A stretch of 7,632 nt of DNA from Candidatus Neomicrothrix sp. UBA2131 (GCA_002329075.1 DCXR01000020.1:21618-29249), one strand, 5' to 3'. Shown: positions 1-6,549, numbered from the stretch's first letter. Made by a program: numbers and translations. Notes: generated by a model from the sequence alone, not told the origin.

Positions 1-1
1 G

Positions 2-1129
2 GCGGCTCCGGCCACCACGGCGGCGGCAGCTGCGACCACCACGGCCGAAGCCACGACCACCACGGCCGAAGCCACGACCACCACTGCTGAAGCCACGACC
101 ACCACTGCGGTTGAGCTGAGTTCAGACCTACCCGACATCGAATGGGAAATGGGCACCAGTTGGCCCACGTCCCTGGTGACGTTGTTCGGTTCGGCTCAGA
201 TCTTCAGCGATGCGGTATCGCGTCTCACCGGTGGCAAGTTCACGATCAACCCCCGACCGGCCGGTGAGATCGTCGCCGGTGGTCAGGTGTTGCCCACGGT
301 GCGTGACAAGGGCATGGAGATGGGCCACACAGCGTCCTACTACTACGTGGGAATCAGCCCGATCCAGCAGTTCGGCACCGCAGTGCCCTTCGGCCTGAAC
401 CAGCGCCAGCAGAACGCCTGGCTCTATCAGGGTGGGGGCCTCGAGATACTCCAGGAGTTCTACGCGGAAGAGCACAACATGATTTTCTTCCCCGCAGGAG
501 CCACCGGCTGCCAGATGGGCGGTTGGTTCTCCAAGGAGATCAACACGGTTGACGACCTCCAGGGCCTGACGATGCGCATTCCCGGCATCGGCGGCGCGGT
601 GCTCAACAACCTGGGTGGCGAGCAGATCTCGATTCCCGGCGGGGAGATCCTCACCGCTATCGAGACAGGCGCCATCGATGCAGCTGAGTTCGTCGGCCCG
701 ACCGACGACCTCATCCTGGGCCTCGACGAGCTCGGTACCGAGTTGTTCTACTACCACCCAGGGTGGTGGGAGCCGGGTACGGCGCTGGAAGTCGAGATCC
801 ATCTCGACAACTGGACCTCGTTGCCCGAGGAGTATCAGGCAGCCATCGAGACTGCAGCTGCATACGCCAACATGCACTGCCTGGCCACCTACGACACGCT
901 GAACCAGCGGGACCTCGCGACGATCAAGGAGTTCGCGACGATTCTCGAGTTCTCGCCGGAACTCATGGCGGCCTTCAAGCAGGGGACCGAGGACGAACTC
1001 GATCGCATCGCTGGTGAGGACGCACGGTTCGCTGCGATCCTCGCCCCGTGGCGCGAGTACCGGGACGGGATCGTCGAGTGGCACGGTCTGGCTGAGAAGT
1101 CCTACCTCATGCAGCAGACGGGTATCTGA
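2..1129 (+). CDS. TRAP transporter solute-binding protein, DctP/TakP type (5' end outside window)
   Basis: This is the extracytoplasmic receptor of a tripartite ATP-independent periplasmic transporter. Such receptors bind small organic acids and deliver them to the DctQ/DctM membrane permease. The frame is open from base 2, so the start and the export signal lie to the left; 375 codons are visible. The first ~36 codons are an Ala/Thr/Glu linker, typical between a lipoprotein cysteine and the folded domain in actinobacteria. Family hallmarks are MRIPG (572-586; the Arg at 575-577 is expected to hold the substrate carboxylate), PGGEILTAIETGAIDAAEFVGP (about 635-700) and YYHPGWWEPG (about 749-778). 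These match the COG4663 branch that includes the 2-oxoacid receptor TakP. The frame ends in tandem stops, TGA then TAG, before a strong terminator. Substrate is unknown; an organic acid is inferred. The permease genes are not in the window and would be expected upstream. Confidence 0.9.
   Translation, partial: AAPATTAAAAATTTAEATTTTAEATTTTAEATTTTAVELSSDLPDIEWEMGTSWPTSLVTLFGSAQIFSDAVSRLTGGKFTINPRPAGEIVAGGQVLPTVRDKGMEMGHTASYYYVGISPIQQFGTAVPFGLNQRQQNAWLYQGGGLEILQEFYAEEHNMIFFPAGATGCQMGGWFSKEINTVDDLQGLTMRIPGIGGAVLNNLGGEQISIPGGEILTAIETGAIDAAEFVGPTDDLILGLDELGTELFYYHPGWWEPGTALEVEIHLDNWTSLPEEYQAAIETAAAYANMHCLATYDTLNQRDLATIKEFATILEFSPELMAAFKQGTEDELDRIAGEDARFAAILAPWREYRDGIVEWHGLAEKSYLMQQTGI
44..106 (+). 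repeat. Three tandem 21-bp in-frame repeats coding an Ala-Glu-Ala-Thr linker
   Basis: Three head-to-tail 21-bp units (44-64, 65-85, 86-106) read GCC GAA GCC ACG ACC ACC ACG with only synonymous third-base changes. Each encodes AEATTTT. A degenerate GCG ACC ACC ACG copy lies just before them. They form the disordered linker of the TRAP receptor. Because the period is a multiple of three, copy number can change without breaking the frame. Confidence 0.85.
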
Positions 1130-1164
1130 TAGGAAGCCCCTCCGGCAACCAGAATTTTCAGCCG

Positions 1165-1209
1165 GCTGCCGCCCGACGGGTTCACCCGTCGGGCGGCAGC
1201 GGGCTTTTT
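1165..1209 (+). terminator. Rho-independent terminator of the TRAP receptor gene
   Basis: A perfect 16-bp stem (1165-1180 with 1185-1200) closes on a TTCA tetraloop and is followed by GGGC and five T (1205-1209). It lies 36 bases after the receptor stop. On the minus strand the sequence after the stem is not a T tract, so it should mainly end plus-strand transcription, although it also sits beyond the end of the convergent gene at 1253. Confidence 0.9.
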
Positions 1210-1252
1210 GGGCAACGTCGCCTGGGTCCCACCCCACTTGCTGGCGGACGGT

Positions 1253-1696
1253 TCAGCGGTGGGCAACGGCTTCCATGGCCGGGCCGAAGTTCCGGGGCAC
1301 CGTGTAGCGGAGGTCTCCGACCACCCATTCGGAGGTAACGAGAGTGGTACCCACCCTCGTTATCGCCACATCGTCAGGTAGTCGTTCGATGATGCCGGTG
1401 GCCACCTGGCGGAATCGTCCGCCCCGGCACAGCACCAGGGATCGTGTCGTGAGGGCCAGTACCCGGTATTCGGTAGTCGACACGGCCGCCACCGTCGCTC
1501 CCACCGCCCCCAGTCCCAGGCGCACCGACCAGTCGACGATTTCCGAGGCCCCCGCCACGGCCACCAGGCCGACGAAGGCGCAACCGGCGAATGGCACCAT
1601 CCACCGGTGCCGGCTCCACATGAACACGACACCCACCAGGCTCTCGTCGCGACGGAGCAGTCGCTCCACCGATCGGATGAGGAAGCCTCTACGCAT
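1253..1696 (-). CDS. Small two-helix membrane protein with a possible PH-like C-terminal domain
   Basis: A 147-residue protein of unknown function. Visible parts are a basic amphipathic N-terminus with an RRDES stretch (15-19), two probable membrane helices (about 32-50 and 53-73), then a soluble beta-rich part from about 75. The latter begins TTEYRVLALTTRSLVLCR, a pattern like bacterial PH-type domains (YRVLALTxRSLLL); I infer that resemblance by eye only. An upstream ATG at 1744 would add 16 residues. I prefer the ATG at 1696 because a TACCGT -10 box (1705-1710) lies 8 bases before it and would place the transcript start at about the start codon. An in-frame GTG directly precedes it (1697-1699) and is an equally possible start. 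It converges on the TRAP receptor gene. There is no sign of an operon partner. Confidence 0.7.
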   Translation of the reverse strand: MRRGFLIRSVERLLRRDESLVGVVFMWSRHRWMVPFAGCAFVGLVAVAGASEIVDWSVRLGLGAVGATVAAVSTTEYRVLALTTRSLVLCRGGRFRQVATGIIERLPDDVAITRVGTTLVTSEWVVGDLRYTVPRNFGPAMEAVAHR

Positions 1697-1704
1697 CACC
1701 GCCC

Positions 1705-1710
1705 ACGGTA
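1705..1710 (-). promoter_or_regulatory. Leaderless-type -10 box, TACCGT
   Basis: TACCGT on the minus strand is followed by GGGCGGTGATG, putting the expected first transcribed base within one or two bases of GTG/ATG at 1699/1696. No convincing -35 box or Shine-Dalgarno sequence is present. This supports the shorter start of the membrane protein and leaderless translation. Confidence 0.5.
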
Positions 1711-1768
1711 ACAGTGGACGCGAGAGGACCACCGGCGCGGACACTCCCCTATCAGGGAGAATCGCTAG

Positions 1769-2174
1769 GTGATACCCGACCTGGTTGCCTGCCTTGGTGG
1801 GATGGTCTCGTTCTCGTCGTTGCCACCAACCACTTCATGCCCGCCCCGGTCCGGTCGGCCCGAGTACTGTCGATGTCACCGGTGGTGATCGGCGCCGTGG
1901 TCCTGGGAACCTCGCTTCCCGCATTGATGACCACGGTGGCTGTGCCCGTAGCGGACAGACCGACCTGATCGTGAACAACCTCCTCGTTTCCAACTTCCTT
2001 GACTCTCTGGCCGTTGGCCGGACAAACGGTCTGGTGGATCCTGCCGGGATCGAGGATCCGGACCTGGAAGGGAAGGGCACCGTCGCCGTGATCCTGGCCC
2101 GGTGGGGTCGGTACCTGCGGCAGGTAGACGGTGCGGTTGTCCTGGCCCTCTGTGTGACCGCCATGGTCATCCTG
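1769..2174 (+). pseudogene. Decayed Na+/Ca2+ exchanger (CaxA/YrbG-like) half, two frameshifts
   Basis: Pieces of a cation/Ca2+ antiporter repeat are spread over three frames. From the GTG at 1769, frame 2 gives VIPDLVACLGG. From about 1804, frame 1 gives LVLVVATNHFM then SPVVIGAVVLGTSLPAL. From about 1947, frame 0 gives RSGQTDLIVNNLLVSNF and later GRYLRQVDGAVVLALCV. These match, in order, the family pattern of first helix, the SPxVIG...GTSxPE signature, the GETDLAVGNVVGSN segment and the final GRLEGALLLALYVA helix. Both frame changes correspond to loss of one base. The signature is two residues short and its conserved glutamate is alanine, so ion transport would be lost even if the frame were repaired. 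Only one of the two repeats of the family is present. The third piece continues in frame into the protease. Identification is by remembered family motifs, not by a search. Confidence 0.65.
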
Positions 2175-2804
2175 GGGTGTGGTGGCCGACAGGACCAGGA
2201 CGCCTCCCCGGATGAGCGCAGCGTGCATATCCGGACTACCGGCTGTGGGCACGTCTCGAAGACCAGGGGATCGGGGGTGGCGGTGGGTGGCGACCTCGTG
2301 GTGACCGTCGCCCACGTGGTGATCGGCGCCTCGACGGTTCATGCCACCACCTCGGATGCCGTGGAGCACGTCGGGGCCATAGTTGCCCTTGACACCCGGC
2401 GGGACCTGGCGCTGGTCTCGGTCCCCGGCCTGGACGTCTCCCCGGTGGCCATGGCCGACAGCCGGGTCGCTGGCAGGGCCCTAATCGTGGGTGGTGCCCG
2501 GTCAGGGACCGTGGAGGCCGACATTCGGCGGTCGGTCCCGATCGCCATAGAAGAGGTCGGAGGCCAGGACAGGTATCAGCGGGATGGCTATGAGGTCGAA
2601 GCGGCCACTGGCAGGGGCGACAGTGGCGCTGGACTCTTCGACGACGACGGTTTCCTGTTGGGCGTGGTGTTCGCCACGGCCGCCGACGACGACCGGACCA
2701 CCTGGGTCACCGCCAGCAGCGAGATAGAAGAGGTTCTGGCTGTCGGCAGGGGGTCGGAATACCACTGCGACGAGGCTCTATCGAAGATTGTCAGATCAGA
2801 ATGA
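2088..2804 (+). CDS. Trypsin-like serine protease, probable lipoprotein
   Basis: A chymotrypsin-fold (S1/HtrA-like) protease without a PDZ domain, 238 residues from the chosen GTG. The catalytic triad is complete: His76 in VTVAHVV, Asp106 in DTRRDLALV, and Ser178 in GRGDSGAGLF. Cys53 (TTGCGHV) and a Cys near the C-terminus (EYHCDEAL) may form a disulfide. The frame is open much further upstream (ATG at 1785), but that part is out-of-frame exchanger remnant. The GTG at 2088 has GGAAGGG 10 bases upstream (2071-2077). It gives a signal peptide with a basic n-region (RWGRYLR), a hydrophobic core (GAVVLALCVTAMVIL) and the lipobox-like ILGC with Cys31. The mature protein would sit on the outer face of the membrane. 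The substrate is unknown. The ATG at 2163 would leave too short a signal. Protease identity is secure; the start is less so. Confidence 0.85.
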   Translation: MILARWGRYLRQVDGAVVLALCVTAMVILGCGGRQDQDASPDERSVHIRTTGCGHVSKTRGSGVAVGGDLVVTVAHVVIGASTVHATTSDAVEHVGAIVALDTRRDLALVSVPGLDVSPVAMADSRVAGRALIVGGARSGTVEADIRRSVPIAIEEVGGQDRYQRDGYEVEAATGRGDSGAGLFDDDGFLLGVVFATAADDDRTTWVTASSEIEEVLAVGRGSEYHCDEALSKIVRSE

Positions 2805-2990
2805 TTCGCCTCGGCGAGTATCCCTGCCTCGAGAGAATGCACGGCTCCCCGGTGGGTCCGGTCAGGAAGTGCTGCCCGGCCCTCCATTCGGGTTGATCAC
2901 AGGTTCGCATCGTTTCGGGCTGTTTCGTGATATCTCGCGGCCCGTGCGCGGCCTGCTGGAACCGGTTCGACCGACCTGTTCAACTGCTGC

Positions 2991-3198
2991 TCATCGGCTG
3001 GACCCTGCGGTATCCCGGTCCAGGGCCCGGATGCAGTGCACCTCGGCAGGCGACATCGACATCGCCTCCTCCTCGATCAGTTCGAACCCGGGCCACCGGG
3101 CCACCGCCTGCGACCGGTGGGCACCAACCACGATGCAACTGAAGGGTCGTTCCTCTCCAGGTTCCTCGAACCCGTAGCGGACTGCGGCCGCCCCCGCC
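2991..3198 (-). other. Orphan coding tail beyond the radical SAM gene (frameshifted extension or gene remnant)
   Basis: After the radical SAM stop at 3199, a different minus-strand frame continues to a TGA at 2991-2993. It has strong G/C at third positions and a protein-like composition: VRYGFEEPGEERPFSCIVV, then ARWPGFELIEEEAMSMSPAE, then VHCIRALDRD. No start codon with a ribosome site precedes it. The only well-placed ATG (after GAGGAGGAGGCG) would leave just 23 residues. It could be the true C-terminus of the radical SAM protein after a single-base frameshift near 3200-3280, or the tail of a separate gene whose front was deleted. I do not recognise the family. The flanking stretch 2805-2990, up to the protease stop, holds no gene, promoter or terminator I can support. 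Confidence 0.45.
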
Positions 3199-4122
3199 TC
3201 AGTCGCGCAGGGGTGTGGTCGGACCTGGCGTGGAGCCCTGCTGGCGATGACGCGCAGCGTTGAACACGGCGTAGGCACCACACCGGTTGCAGTCCACGTC
3301 GTTGCCGTAGCAGCAGAAGGTCCTCTCGAACACTCCGCCGTCGCCGACGTAGAGCGGCAGCATCGCCTTGAGGGCGCACCGATCGTCGATGTGGTCACCA
3401 CACTGGTCGGACTTCATCAACCTGAGGGTGGCGACGTTCGCTCTCACGAGATCGGGGTAGGCCTCCTTGAGGGCCATGACACGCTCGACAACCTCATCCC
3501 GCTCCTGATTGGTGTCCCAGGCCAGGTCGCTACGTTCCCCCTTCCGGGGAACGTAGAAGGTGAAGGCGACACCGTCCACGGGCCAGTCGGCCACCACGTC
3601 GACGAACCGTTCGATGCCCGGTGAGTTCTCCTTGGTGATGGCCATCTGGAGCATCACGATGCTGCCATCGCCGCGGTCACGTCCCCTGATCGACTGCTCG
3701 ACCCGGTCGAAGACTCCCTGTCCACGGATCGCGTCATTTTCTTCTGGTGGACCGTCAAGGGAAACGGTGACCAGACACCCCGGAACGGATGGGATCCCGT
3801 AGGTTCCGTTGGTCACAATGGAGGGGTCCTCGAAGAGGCTCATGGCAGCCAATACCAACCTGTGGCGCACCATCGGCTCTCCCCCCATGAAGAGCATGCT
3901 CTTGATCCCGTGGCGGTCCCGCAGTACCTCCAGTTGATGGAGCATCGTGGCGTCGTTCATCTTGTCAATCGAAGCGTTGGGGTTGGCATCGCGGTAGACG
4001 AAACAGTGCGTGCACTTCAGGTTGCACCGATTGGTGACATTCACCAGGGCCGCGGGAAACTCACGGGTCCCGAAGTCAGGCGGATCGGTCGGAGGGGCGG
4101 CTCGGGAACCGTCTATGGCCAC
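3199..4122 (-). CDS. Radical SAM protein with C-terminal auxiliary cysteine cluster
   Basis: A 307-residue radical S-adenosylmethionine enzyme. Cys33, Cys37 and Cys40 (CNLKCTHC) form the CxxxCxxC site for the 4Fe-4S cluster that cleaves SAM. GGEP (80-83) is the SAM amino-group motif, and VSLDGPPEENDAIRG fits the later strand of the barrel. The C-terminus carries Cys241, Cys249, Cys270/271, Cys278 and Cys281 (CCYGNDVDCNRCGAY), a SPASM/twitch-like arrangement for a second Fe-S cluster. Substrate and reaction are unknown; there is no nearby peptide precursor to suggest RiPP maturation. It starts with GTG, 9 bases after the RIC gene stop, with only a weak ribosome site (ACCTGAG), so translational coupling in one operon is likely. 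The last ~17 residues (from HRQQ) are Pro/Thr-rich and unlike the rest, which together with the coding tail beyond the stop suggests a possible frameshift near the 3' end. Confidence 0.88.
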   Translation of the reverse strand: MAIDGSRAAPPTDPPDFGTREFPAALVNVTNRCNLKCTHCFVYRDANPNASIDKMNDATMLHQLEVLRDRHGIKSMLFMGGEPMVRHRLVLAAMSLFEDPSIVTNGTYGIPSVPGCLVTVSLDGPPEENDAIRGQGVFDRVEQSIRGRDRGDGSIVMLQMAITKENSPGIERFVDVVADWPVDGVAFTFYVPRKGERSDLAWDTNQERDEVVERVMALKEAYPDLVRANVATLRLMKSDQCGDHIDDRCALKAMLPLYVGDGGVFERTFCCYGNDVDCNRCGAYAVFNAARHRQQGSTPGPTTPLRD

Positions 4123-4131
4123 GTTCTCAGG

Positions 4132-4851
4132 TCACTCGGTTGGGACCGCGAGCCGATCCTCTAGGGCCACCACGGCGGGGAAGAGGGCGTTGTTCTCCTT
4201 GTGGATGTGCATTCTGGTGTCCGCGTTCAGGTCGGCGAGACCGTCATAGCAGGCCCGGTAAGAGGCGCATCCGTCCGCCGGCGTCTCGAAACCACCGGTG
4301 AGACCGACCAGGAGATCCAGGAGGTTCCCCGCATGATCGTGCTCGGCCAGCATGACCGAAATGGGGTTTGCAATGGATCCACAATGGAACGCCGGGCGGA
4401 ACTCTGCTGCCACCAATTGTCGGACCATCGGGAACAGGACCCGCTCCTCCTTCATCAGGTGGGGTTCCAACTCGGCCCGAAGCCTCCGGAACACCGCCGA
4501 CACCTCGGCGAGCTCAGGGTGGTTCGCCCCATGGACGTCCCGGATCCCCTCTGTGAGGGCGGAGAGGCGGGGCAACTCCTCCTTCAAGAACCGGTGGTGG
4601 GTCACCTCGAGGTGGTCGACGAGAGCTACCGGGTCGAGTCCCGTCCATTCGCCGGGCGGCTCCTCGGGAGCCAGTCCGGCCAACTCATCGGCGACGGTAC
4701 CCGCGTCCAGGCCCCGCTCCCTGCACGCCTCTGCGAGGGTCCGTCGGCCACCGCAGCAGTAGTCCAGTTTCCGCCGTTCGAGTTCGCGGGCCAGTGACGG
4801 GTGGTGGTCCACGATCTCCCCGAGGGTTGCCGTTGCCTCGATGACGTTCAT
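4132..4851 (-). CDS. ric: Iron-sulfur cluster repair di-iron protein, RIC family (ScdA/YtfE/DnrN)
   Basis: A 239-residue cytoplasmic protein. Known members protect and repair iron-sulfur clusters damaged by nitric oxide or oxidants through a hemerythrin-like di-iron centre. The N-terminal ScdA_N domain carries LDYCCGGRRTL (29-39). The four-helix hemerythrin domain follows from about residue 75, with all expected iron ligands: His86, His131 and Glu135 (HLMKE), His171 (EHDH), His215 and Glu219 (HIHKE). This matches the YtfE ligand set and spacing; length is close to the usual ~220 residues. The frame is open further upstream (ATG at 4986), but that part is Arg/Ser-rich and unlike the family. 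The ATG at 4851 has a near-perfect GGAGGAGG five bases upstream. It heads an operon with the radical SAM gene. No clear NO-responsive operator was identified upstream. Confidence 0.93.
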   Translation of the reverse strand: MNVIEATATLGEIVDHHPSLARELERRKLDYCCGGRRTLAEACRERGLDAGTVADELAGLAPEEPPGEWTGLDPVALVDHLEVTHHRFLKEELPRLSALTEGIRDVHGANHPELAEVSAVFRRLRAELEPHLMKEERVLFPMVRQLVAAEFRPAFHCGSIANPISVMLAEHDHAGNLLDLLVGLTGGFETPADGCASYRACYDGLADLNADTRMHIHKENNALFPAVVALEDRLAVPTE

Positions 4852-4856
4852 CGCGT

Positions 4857-4864
4857 CCTCCTCC
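4857..4864 (-). promoter_or_regulatory. Shine-Dalgarno GGAGGAGG fixing the ric start
   Basis: On the minus strand GGGAGGAGGACGCG runs directly into the ATG at 4851, with 5 bases of spacing. It is the strongest ribosome site in the window and contrasts with the leaderless-looking starts elsewhere. It decides the start against the ATG at 4986. Confidence 0.8.
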
Positions 4865-5089
4865 CGTCGTTCACCCGCCAAGCCGTTCACTTGCCGACTA
4901 TGCCCATTGTCTCGAACATCTCGGCTGCCGACGAGGGCACTTGGTCCCGAATCCCGACAGGTACCCGCAGCGACCGGCGTGGACATCGCCTGGAGATCGG
5001 CTCCCTGGGGTCGGCACCTGGAAGGTAGCGCCCGGTTTGGTCGTGTAGCCGTTGGCTTCCACGACCCTCACGCCAAGTCCCGACCAGCA

Positions 5090-5106
5090 GAACAGCCGGA
5101 CTGTTC
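5090..5106. repeat. 17-bp inverted repeat GAACAG-N5-CTGTTC
   Basis: A perfect 6-bp dyad with a 5-base centre lies between the end of the oxygenase gene (5131) and the ric start (4851). It could be an operator for the ric operon (239 bp upstream of its start) or a weak hairpin after the oxygenase gene. There is no T tract, so it is not a standard terminator. The half-site spacing does not fit the actinobacterial LexA box (GAAC-N4-GTTC). The rest of 4852-5130 holds nothing else I can support. Confidence 0.35.
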
Positions 5107-5130
5107 AACAACTCAGGCCAACGGGTCGGT

Positions 5131-6042
5131 TCAGTAGGTGGTCTTCTCCAGCATTGACAGGATCCATTCCCCGGAAGTCGTTGGCGCATAACGCGGTGGG
5201 TCGTCCGACGAAGTGCAGGTGGGAATGCATTCGACGAGGGTGTCGTATGCGGGTTGGTGAAAGAAGGCGATCGAGAGGCGGTCGGTGGAGTGATCTTCGG
5301 GCACAACCACGCGGTGGTAGGTGGACTTCCATCGATCGTTGGTCCAGAACGCCATGAGGTCACCCAGGTTGACGACGAATGCGTCTGCGACTATTGGGAC
5401 ATCTGCCCATTCGCCATCGGGTGACTTGATCTGCAATCCAGGTTCGCCGTCGTGATAGAGGATGGAGAGGCTGCCCCAGTCGGTGTGTTCACCTCGCCGA
5501 AACTGACTCCGGGCCGCAGGCCGGTCGAGTTCGGGGTAGTAGTTGACTGTCAGATTGGTGATGTGGTCGCGGATCTTGTCGTCAAACCAGTGCTCGTCGA
5601 GCCCGAGAGCCAGTGCCATCAGTCCCATGAGGCGATTCGCTAGGTCTTCCATGACCGCGTAATAGGTCTCGAACGCGTGTTTGAATCCTTCAGGGCGTTG
5701 CGGCCAGATGTTCGGGGCGAAGAAGGCCTCACGCCCCTCTCGCAGACCAGATTGCAAGGCAACCTCGCGGTCGTCAAGGCGATTGATCGAGAATGCCTCG
5801 CACAGGTCCGGTGGAGTCACGGCGTCATGTGACAATGCCAGTGCGGTTGTCTCGGCTGGCGTGTACCCCCGAAAGACCCCGGGGCCTCCCACACAGAGCG
5901 CCTTCTCCTCATGATGGAGTGAGAAGAACTCACGTGAAGCGGCCTCTATCCCACTGATGGCCTCATCGGGCACACCGTGGCCGGTGACCACCAGGAACCC
6001 CATGTCCTGACAAGCTTGACGGATTCGTGGGCCGGGACTCAT
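5131..6042 (-). CDS. 2-oxoglutarate/Fe(II)-dependent oxygenase, isopenicillin-N-synthase type, N-terminally truncated
   Basis: A non-heme iron oxygenase of the IPNS-like superfamily, which usually couples 2-oxoglutarate and O2 to hydroxylation or ring closure of a small molecule. Counted from the ATG at 6042 (303 residues), the iron ligands are His186 and Asp188 (GEHTDWGSL) and His243 (STYHRVV). Arg255 with Ser257 (DRLSIAFFHQP) forms the RxS motif for the co-substrate carboxylate. The DIOX_N part is recognisable from IRQACQDMGFLVVTGHGVP, but the preceding strand of the family (usually about 25-30 residues, an IPVIDLS-like segment) is absent. The sequence before IRQ is the antisense of the acyltransferase fragment. 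The ATG at 6042 has no Shine-Dalgarno sequence; a frame start at 6108 exists but codes antisense. The catalytic core is intact, yet the missing N-terminal strand makes function doubtful. The natural substrate cannot be told. Confidence 0.85.
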   Translation of the reverse strand: MSPGPRIRQACQDMGFLVVTGHGVPDEAISGIEAASREFFSLHHEEKALCVGGPGVFRGYTPAETTALALSHDAVTPPDLCEAFSINRLDDREVALQSGLREGREAFFAPNIWPQRPEGFKHAFETYYAVMEDLANRLMGLMALALGLDEHWFDDKIRDHITNLTVNYYPELDRPAARSQFRRGEHTDWGSLSILYHDGEPGLQIKSPDGEWADVPIVADAFVVNLGDLMAFWTNDRWKSTYHRVVVPEDHSTDRLSIAFFHQPAYDTLVECIPTCTSSDDPPRYAPTTSGEWILSMLEKTTY

Positions 6043-6518
6043 TTGACAACCGTGAGGAGTTGGAGAACATCGCGAGCTTGGCAACCGGTCTCGCCAACGA
6101 CGAGGCACTTGTCATCTTCCCCGAGGGAACCAACTTCTCGAGGTCCAGGCGGGATCGGGCAATCGAGGTCCTTGGCCGAACCGCTCCGGAGCGGGAGGCC
6201 TCGGCCCGTCGCCTCACACATGTTCTCCCGATTCGGACGGCAGGTCTGCTGTCCGTTTTCGAGGCCGACCGGTCTGCGGACCTGTTGTTCCTGAACCATG
6301 TCGGGGTCGAGGACTTCCACGGACTGCGTGATCTGTGGCGAAACGTTCCCTTTCCCTCCCCGTTGGGTTTCTCTGCGAGTCGCATGTCACGCCGGGAAGT
6401 TCCTGACGTTGCCGACAAGGCGGCGCTGGTTCGGTGGTTGGATGCCCGCTGGGAGGAGTTCGATTCGTGGGTCACGACGAACTCTTCGGCGTCGCCGACT
6501 GGCCAGGCCCCCGTCTAG
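6021..6518 (+). pseudogene. C-terminal fragment of a PlsC-type 1-acylglycerol-3-phosphate acyltransferase
   Basis: Lysophospholipid acyltransferases move an acyl chain onto lysophosphatidate at the inner membrane. Here GFVGRDSFDNREELE is followed by ALVIFPEGTNFSRSRRDRAIE. FPEGT (6117-6131) is acyltransferase block III, and the later stretches HVLPIRTAGLL, FLNHVGVEDF and LRDLWRNVPF fit the tail of this family. The catalytic HxxxxD block I and block II, normally some 80-100 residues earlier, are missing because the sequence switches to the oxygenase gene at about 6010-6024. The first possible start is the GTG at 6027 (163 residues), inside the fold. No promoter or ribosome site is evident. As it stands it cannot be an active acyltransferase. 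Family assignment is by motif recognition. Confidence 0.75.
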
Positions 6519-6543
6519 ACGGCCCCTGTCGGACCGACTCTTG

Positions 6544-6549
6544 TAGTAT
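6544..6549 (+). promoter_or_regulatory. Leaderless-type -10 box, TAGTAT
   Basis: TAGTAT (preceded by TTG) ends 7 bases before the GTG at 6557, so the expected transcript start falls on or next to the start codon. No clear -35 box and no Shine-Dalgarno sequence. It lies just after the stop of the acyltransferase fragment and supports the short start of the zinc-ribbon gene. Confidence 0.55.

Noticed and set aside
128..1237. A 369-codon open frame on the minus strand opposite the TRAP receptor
   Set aside because: It is the antisense of a clearly coding gene, crosses the terminator stem, and its protein is rich in Arg/Glu/Val without any family motif.
1785..2087. Upstream extension of the protease frame to the ATG at 1785
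   Set aside because: The first ~54 codons are out-of-frame sequence of the exchanger remnant, and a lipoprotein-like signal begins at 2088 with a ribosome site.
2855..2890. GGTCCGGTCAGGAAGTGCTGCC, reminiscent of the SRP RNA apical loop
   Set aside because: The order and spacing of GGTCAGG and GGAAG elements do not match the SRP consensus, and no pairing long stem or terminator was found.
2938..2956. GCGGCC direct and GGCC inverted repeats near the end of the coding tail
   Set aside because: Very short, expected in GC-rich DNA, and with no T tract to make a terminator.
4887..4960. A protein-like ending, SSAAEMFETMGIVGK, on the minus strand upstream of ric
   Set aside because: It is short, has mixed third-position bases, and the rest of its frame is antisense or out-of-frame to the oxygenase gene, so a gene tail cannot be supported.
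4852..4986. Upstream extension of the ric frame to the ATG at 4986
   Set aside because: The extra 45 residues are not family-like, and GGAGGAGG sits five bases before the ATG at 4851.
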